From assembly GCF_019393635.1 (NCBI RefSeq), contig NC_057866.1, positions 277,830,874 to 277,894,873 on the forward strand: a stretch of 64,000 nt of DNA. The letters are read 5' to 3'. The notes beneath the pieces were generated by a model. That model worked only from the letters and a program-made list of their open reading frames with translations. It was not told the DNA's origin and made no database searches. This stretch comes from Dromiciops gliroides. Lineage: Eukaryota; Chordata; Mammalia; Microbiotheria; Microbiotheriidae. How positions within the stretch are numbered: position 1 is the stretch's first letter; the number at the start of each line of letters is the position of its first letter. The translations under genes and the position numbers were made by a program. Shown here piece after piece: positions 58,055 to 64,000 of this stretch.

Positions 58055-60933
58055 CTGAATGGGAAGCAAACATACATGGAAAGCAAGCAAGATCACATCA
58101 CGGAGGCAGAGTCCCAGGCTTTTACGGCAAGGCACGGGGGGGACGCGCTCAGGGGACCGACAGGGACGCCGATGGCGGCCTTCCTGCCTGCAAGGCCCCA
58201 GAAGCTTCTTCCACAGCTTTGCTGTCCCCACTGTACCTTCTGCCATCATTAGTAAGCCAAGTCTGCTGAGCCATTGTCCAGTCATGCTCAAGAAACCCTA
58301 ACACCACGTTCTGTCTCATTCCAAAAGCAGCGTCATTCTCTCCTGCCTGTTCTCATCAAGGGTGCGTCAAAGCAGTTAAAGTCTACCCAGCTATTTGGGG
58401 GGGCCAGGAGGGAGGCCGTCTGATCCAACTCCCAGATTTTAAAGACGAGGAAACTGAGCCACGGGGAGTTTAATTCACTAGGTCCTAGTCTGAGAGGATG
58501 AAGCCAGAAGAGACTTCAGAGGCCATCGAAGTCCAGGAGGAAACTACGGCAGCCCAGAGCAAAGAAAGGATGAACTCAAGTTACACAGCAATGAATGGCG
58601 CAAGCCAGATTCAAACCCATATCTCTTGGCCTTCTCCAGTTCATTTAATGAGCTAGTCCACAGCTGCTTCTTACTTGTCTTCCTTCTTCTGAAGCTATGT
58701 GTCTCTACAATAAGACTTGGTAACAAATCCTGGCTGCCACCTACTACTCTGTGTTACCTTGGACAAGTCACTGGACTGCCACAGGCCTCAGTTTCCCCCT
58801 GTGTAAAATAAAGGGAGTTGGACTAGATGACTTCCTCCATATGACTTTGAGTAAGTCACTTGACCTCCATGGGCCTTATGTAGTGAGCAGAAGCTGGGAA
58901 GCTTCTATCCACCCCTTGCTGGGCAGCTGTTGAGGTCAGCAGATATTGGCTCAAATCAGCTTTCCCAATTGTCTGAATCCTTAATTGATCCATGTGATCA
59001 GTTTCCCCAGCTCCCCAAACATGGCTGGCAACACAATTTAAAGCAGGGGCTCTTAACCTCTGCGGTGCCAAGGGATCCCTTGTCAGGGTATGTTTTACAC
59101 CGATTACAAAGGGAACCCATTAAATGGAAATGGTTATGAAAATGTTAAGAAGAGAAGAACCAATCCCGATCAAAAGAGACTGAATTTCCTGGTTTGGGGA
59201 TTTGATGTCATGCTTCCGCAGGTGACCATTTTCATATTTCCAAAAATACTTTGAACGATTATGAGATTAGTGCCTTCAATGTCAGGCCTTTCGAAATCTG
59301 GGCTAAACTGTAGAATGAACAAGGAGGCAAAGCTGGGTGGTTCTCCAAAGCCCCATTAGGACCGTGGCCTGAAGTCAAGACCCGGATCAGACACTGCCCA
59401 CCGAGGGCTCATCTGCTCTGGGACAGAGTCAGGGCCTCGGGAGTTTGTCCTCTCCAAACGAGCAGCCTTGTAAGTAGGGAACAGGATAGAGGAATGGCTG
59501 CCCCAGCCTCGCCTGGATTCCCAGTGTCTGAGAGCCTCCGGGAACCTGCACCACCCTCACCTGACCTCTGAAGGGCTCTCACACACCTTCCATCCCATCC
59601 TAACACCCTCCCTTCTATCTTCAGAGCAAGATAGCCGGCTGAGGCTACCCGACTACACTGACGCTGAAAACCCCCACCATGTGCTAGAAGGATGGTGGTA
59701 TAGACGGGCTATACCAGCATATATTTGGATGACCACCGGCAGAGCCCTCAAGGGAAGGTCAGGCTGAAAGCTACAAGAGGGGGCAGGTTCTTAGGGCTGG
59801 TACAGCTACATGGAAGAACCTGGTTCTTCTTGGACTTCCCTGATGGGTTCTAGAGCTTCCCCCGACCCCCCCCCCCACCAGCCCAGCCAGGCATAGTCCC
59901 AGGAGGCAGCTCAAACTCTCCCCTCCTTCCCAAAGCAGAAGAAAATTGGGCTCCCCCTAAAAACACTTTGCTACATCGACAAAGCAATTCAGTACAGAGG
60001 CCACTGTCATCGGCAAAGTAAGCTGGGAACAAGAGGTGAAGAGCATTGTGCAGCCCGGCCAGGGTCACCCAGTGTCTGAATCAGGACTGTTTGAACAGAG
60101 GCCTTGCTCACGTCGAGCCCCACTGACACACTCGCTACTCGCTCTCCAGCCTCCTCCAGAACTTTCCTTTTCTTTGGGCAGCATTAGTTGGTGCTGATGG
60201 TGTGCGATTCCACCCCCACCCCCACCCCCCTCCGGCCACATCAAAAAGCCTGGTGGCCAGGACCTTAGAGCATTGTCCTGACCACCGCCCCCCCCTCCCC
60301 CTCCCCCCTGTCCTGCACTGGGCTGCAGAGACTCTACATTAAGATGCGGAGCACAGTGGGGGCTCAGTACCACAGGCTCTGTCCAGACATTCAGGGCCTA
60401 TGGGCATGCCTGTCCTGACTCCTGGCCCAGGTCAGGTGCTAATGATTCTTCCAGGGCTGGAAATCAGGAACTATACGTATCCTCTCCCAAGGAGGGCACA
60501 GGAAGAAAGAAAAAGACTGACATTGTCAAACCCCTCTCTAGGCCCTGTTAGAACCTCTCCCGCCTATACCAATGGGGACCCCAAGCCCTCTGTTGCTTAT
60601 ACACACACGTTATATGTGAAAGCTGCACCCCTAGAATGTGCTGGTGATATCATATGGGGCAAACCAGCTAGCACGAGATCCTGACCTGTAGTCCCCTCTG
60701 GCACAGATGCCAAAACTAGTCATCAAGCCCTGCCTTGAACACCTCTTGTGATGGGGACCTCACTACTTGTTAGAGTAGTGCCATCACCGGTCTCATATGG
60801 CAGTGGGGATGGCCTAGTTACAGGTTGCACAGAGCAGGCCCGGCTCAGCGGTCTGTGAGTCCTCACATTAGGGCAGATGCCCCCCCCCCGTCCCCACAAT
60901 CCAGGGGATCTATGGGGTCCCCAGAACACGTAC
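58055..60933 (-). other. SLC7A2 intron before the alternative exons
   Basis: This 2.9-kb intron contains MIR-like pieces at 58,430-58,640 and 58,700-58,870 and C-rich runs at 59,866-59,878 and 60,210-60,307. No extra exon with CAT similarity was found. Confidence 0.7.
60210..60307. repeat. C-rich tract
   Basis: Runs of C separated by A or T (cacccccacccccac; cccccctccccct), G-rich on the transcribed strand; intron of SLC7A2. Confidence 0.8.
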
Positions 60934-61156
60934 CTGGTGGACAGAGCGCAGAGGGAGCCCACCGCCACCACGTACTTGGCAGGACTCCAGCCAACATACT
61001 CGAAGGCTACGGGCAGGGGGCTGGTGTGATCCAGGAGGTAATAGGGCATCATGAGGGTCAGGGCCGCAGACACACCAAAGTATGCCATGAAACACACGAG
61101 CAGGGATGTGACGATGCCGATGGGGATGGCCCGTTGAGGATTCCGCACCTCTTCCC
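60934..61156 (-). CDS. SLC7A2: SLC7A2 exon, EEVRNPQ loop to ALSTS
   Basis: This 223-bp exon opens with [15 protein letters not shown], the conserved loop after the GFDCIATTG segment, followed by [32 protein letters not shown] and [15 protein letters not shown]. It covers two membrane segments and the loop between them. The acceptor is CCTTAG|GGGAAG and the donor CCACCAG|GTACGT. It ends two bases into a serine codon, and that codon is completed by T from either of the two alternative exons that follow. No stop codon or indel interrupts it. Confidence 0.95.
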
Positions 61157-61463
61157 CTAAGGAAGCGAGGACGCAAGGTGGGGAGGCTTGCGGGGAGAGC
61201 AGACCGCCCTTCGAGCGTGGGCTCACCCTGGTGCTTGGCAGGGGTGGGCGGGCAGCATTGCATGCCCAGAGATGGCGAGGGCAGAAGAGAGCGGGCATAG
61301 GACCCTCGGCCTCACGGCCCCGGCCAGCATGTGGATGGGTGAATGGCCAAGCCTGGGAGGCAGAACCTGGGGCCACAGTCCTCCCTCTCCCTCCCAGGGA
61401 TGGCCCCAGTAGCATCCCCAGGGGTGCCCGCCTCCCTCAGTGCCCGCCAAGGGGGCTTCTTAC

Positions 61464-61597
61464 CTGTTGTGGCGATGCAGTCAAAGCCCACAAAGGCATA
61501 GAAACACGTGGCGGCTCCGGCTAGAGTCCCCTGAAAGCCGAAGGGCATGAACCCTCCAACCCCGTGGGGGCTTGTCCCATTTGTAGAAGACGGATCT
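61464..61597 (-). CDS. SLC7A2: SLC7A2 exon, glycosylated loop and GFDCIATTG segment
   Basis: This 134-bp exon continues the frame with a loop carrying an NGTS N-glycosylation sequon, then [18 protein letters not shown] and [14 protein letters not shown]. The second block is a strongly conserved membrane segment of the CAT group of APC transporters. The acceptor is CTCCAG|AGATCC and the donor ACAACAG|GTAAGA. It takes two bases in and passes one base (G) out, fitting both neighbours. The loop before GGFMPFGF differs from the human one in sequence, as expected of an extracellular loop, while the membrane part is nearly unchanged. Confidence 0.95.
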
Positions 61598-63255
61598 CTG
61601 GAGATGGGAAAGGCACACACAGGAATGTTTGCCCAGTCCACGTAAGAGAGGGGAACATGGGGCTTCTGGTTTAATCCTCATGGAAACCTGTCTGGGTGGT
61701 CTCTGAGGCCCCTTCGAGCCCTGTGGTCCTGCGTGACTTCACCTTCCTGTGCCTTGACTTCCCCATCTGTAAAAGGGGGGCTGGCCTCTCTAAGGCCCTA
61801 CCAATTCTGGTGCCCCTGTGGCCCTAAGCCAGTCTATGGACACTAAGCATGCTCACTGGTTAGGAAGGAAGCACCAACCCTGCCCCCTCATCTTCTGGTT
61901 CTCAGAACAAGCTTCACTCTCCAACCTTGGATCCCTCCATCAGGAGGAGACACCACAAGCAGCCCCGGGGCCAGCCTCAGGTATGTTCCCCAAGAGGAAG
62001 GCCTAGGGGACGAGAAGGGGCAAATGCAGGCCAGCCACTCATCGTGAGCTGGACACTGGGCTTAAATTATCCTCATGACTGCCAGTAAGAGTATTTGTGT
62101 GTCAACTGAAGGGGATTGTGTGGCCGTCCTAAAACTGACAGACGAGTGCTATTATCACCCCCCACTTTATAGATGAGGAAACACAGAGCTTAGGGGACAC
62201 ATGGGCCCAGGGTCCCAAAGCTGCATCCCATTGCACTGGGATACTTCTTATATATCTATGATCCTTCCCTTTATATCTTTCCTAATATTTACCTTTGTCA
62301 CGCACATTTAATTATTACTCCCCCTCCATAGAGTCTGTCAGGGGCTCAGTGGACAGAGTACTAAGCTCGTAGTCAGGAACGAAAACTACTCTACATAGTC
62401 TATGGTCCAGTCCAAGTTGACCACCCCTGACATCTCCTGGCTTCTGCTAGCGACTCTTGCTGATGTCTAAAATGGCTCTGTTTCTCTTTGTGCTCTGAAT
62501 TCCTTCTCAGTCTTTAAGGTCTGTCTCAGATGCTAGACCCTCCAGGAAGTTCCCCACGATTCCTGGGGGAGGGGGGTTGACTTCCACATTTGTTTCCCCC
62601 TAAACAGCTGGAGAGGGAGGGGAGAGAGTTCATCTACAATCTGGTCCTATGTAAAACCAGGGCAGCCCACCTTCCCAAAAGGACCTCTGAATTGCTGCTG
62701 CAGCTGGATGGGGGCCCTGGACAAGCTTGGGTCCCAGCTAAGGTTCGGCTTGAGGCTGCAGAGGTGGGAGCTGGGGTGCACAAAGGCCCGGGTCCAGCAG
62801 AAAATCGAGAGTGGGGACAAGGGGAAATAGAGGCCGCTGGGAGGGGGTGAATGCTTCATCCTTCCTTCCTGACCTTGGTGGTGGCCAAACGTGCATATCA
62901 GCCCCTCTGGGGAGAGGCCGAAGGCTAAAGAGGGGCAGCAGGGTAGCTGAGGACCACTAAGAAGGACCCAAAGAAACCATGTGAGAAGCACAAGATCAGA
63001 AGGGCGACCTCAGAGGTCATGAAGTCTACTTCCTTCCTTTTACGGAGAGGGAAACTGAGGCCACAGAAGGCACGTGACTTGCCCAAGGTCACACTGGTGC
63101 TGTGTCGGGGTGGGATTTGCCCCTCCTGAGCCATGGCTCTTTCCACTGCCCCTCAAGGGACGTGTCCCACAAAGCCCCTGGGGAAGGACCACGGGAGCCA
63201 CATCTGGGTCAGACTCTTGCCCAGTAAAGCCGAGAAGAGCCAAGGGTCCACTCAC
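61598..63255 (-). other. SLC7A2 intron
   Basis: This 1.7-kb intron between the KNISGTD and NGTS exons is mostly unique, with a MIR relic near 62,990-63,150. I see no additional exon. Confidence 0.7.
62990..63150 (-). mobile_element. MIR relic
   Basis: acggagagggaaactgaggc, cttgcccaaggtcacactgg; ends about 100 bp from an SLC7A2 exon. Confidence 0.65.
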
Positions 63256-63421
63256 TTGTCGGTGCCTGAGATGTTTTTGAGGAAGTCCTCACTGATCCTC
63301 CAGTTTGCAATGTTGCCTTTCACAAAGCCCGTGATGATCACGAAGATTAGGACCAGGATGTTAACAGCTGTGAAGATTTTATTCACCCAGGCCGACTCTT
63401 TGACACCAAACGATAAGAGGC
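63256..63421 (-). CDS. SLC7A2: SLC7A2 (CAT-2), internal exon, first one in window
   Basis: CAT-2 is a plasma-membrane cationic amino acid transporter of the APC superfamily that carries arginine, lysine and ornithine. This exon encodes [15 protein letters not shown], a hydrophobic membrane segment ([12 protein letters not shown]), then a loop with a KNIS glycosylation sequon. The wording is much closer to CAT-2 than to CAT-1 or CAT-3 as I remember them. The acceptor is CACAG|GC and the donor AA|GTGAGT. The 166 bp join the next exon in frame (2 bases carried out). Earlier exons, encoding the N-terminus and first membrane segments, lie beyond position 64,000, so the gene is partial here. PDGFRL downstream on the same strand supports SLC7A2 itself rather than a dispersed paralogue. 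Confidence 0.95.
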
Positions 63422-64000
63422 CTGTGGAAGGACACAGGCACATGTTGAGGGAAAGGCGGCCTAGTGGGCAGCGACCCTGGGCGGCACGGGGAGAGGACCA
63501 TGCGCAGGACAGTCCTGGGGCAGTGGAGATGGCCGCCTCCACACGGGGCCTCGTTAGCAGCCTAGGCGGAGCTAGAAAGGGCATCAAGGGCTCTCTCATT
63601 TGGCCCCTCCTGCTACAAGAGGCAGCAGAAAGCCCCCCAAGGCAGGGACATGCCCCCAGTCACAAAGCAGGAGGGATGCTGGTGTCTTTTGACCCGAGGG
63701 CTCTTTCTATGCAACCATGTTGGGGTCGGGGTTCTCTGTTCTATACCCTGAGTCATGTGACCACATGGTTGGAGCATCTCACTGCAGACCTTAGGAAAGA
63801 CCTGTCCATGTACAATGGAACACAAAAAAGGTGAGACTCTTCTCTCCCTGCACGGGGCCCTGGCCACTGAGGCCCCCCATCACTGGGGAGCAGCGAGGTA
63901 AAAAGGGAAGGGCAGAATTCCCAAACACACAATCACAGCAGAGAACTACGATTCCGAGATTGCAGCTCTAGCTTTCTATGGCTCTGGGATGGAATAGAAA

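Noticed and set aside
60723-61415. single 230-codon minus-strand ORF as a gene
   Set aside because: It is the SLC7A2 exon 60,934-61,156 read through both introns. Only the part between the splice sites is coding.
63133-63834. 233-codon plus-strand ORF
   Set aside because: Antisense to the SLC7A2 exon at 63,256-63,421 and running into intron. No recognisable domain.

Overview
This window is nuclear DNA of a marsupial mammal. It is dominated by interspersed repeats. The commonest is a tRNA-derived SINE with a split pol III promoter and an A-rich tail, present in about 20 copies. There are also 3' ends of a marsupial-type L1, old L2 and MIR relics, and long dinucleotide repeats. I cannot say which marsupial order it is. 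There are no bacterial-style operons, and most ORFs over 60 codons lie within repeats or antisense to exons.

Two multi-exon genes lie on the minus strand, transcribed from high to low coordinates. (1) SLC7A2, the cationic amino acid transporter CAT-2, enters from beyond position 64,000. Its exons run from 63,421 down to a stop codon at 46,713. Every intron has GT-AG ends and every exon phase joins, so the reading frame is open throughout. It includes the pair of alternative exons that distinguish CAT-2B from CAT-2A (57,915-58,054 and 57,542-57,678). Candidate poly(A) signals allow a 3' UTR of about 0.3 to 3.6 kb. (2) PDGFRL, a secreted Ig-domain protein related to PDGF receptors, starts in a CpG-rich region near 29.1 kb. 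Exon 1 (29,021-29,108) encodes the signal peptide and exon 2 (17,804-18,101) begins the mature protein. The remaining exons must lie beyond position 1. The order SLC7A2 then PDGFRL, same strand, is the human 8p22 arrangement as I recall it.

Region by region: 1-17.8 kb is PDGFRL intron 2, with nested L1, SINE, L2 and MIR copies, a 74-bp AT-rich tandem array and purine-rich repeats. 18.1-29.0 kb is PDGFRL intron 1. 29.4-43 kb is intergenic and holds an antisense L2 broken by later insertions, antisense L1 pieces, and a decayed class I-like endogenous retrovirus on the minus strand (about 35.9-40.27 kb) with one LTR, a tRNA-Trp-type primer site and remnants of gag, RNase H and integrase. 43-46.7 kb is probable SLC7A2 3' UTR or flank. 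46.7-64 kb holds the SLC7A2 exons and introns.

The two genes are unrelated in function. CAT-2 imports arginine, lysine and ornithine at the plasma membrane, while PDGFRL is extracellular. The points most worth a second look are the frame-enforced alternative exon pair with CU/AC repeats before the next constant exon, the shortened loop and tail of this CAT-2, the retroviral remnant, and several repeat families I cannot name.
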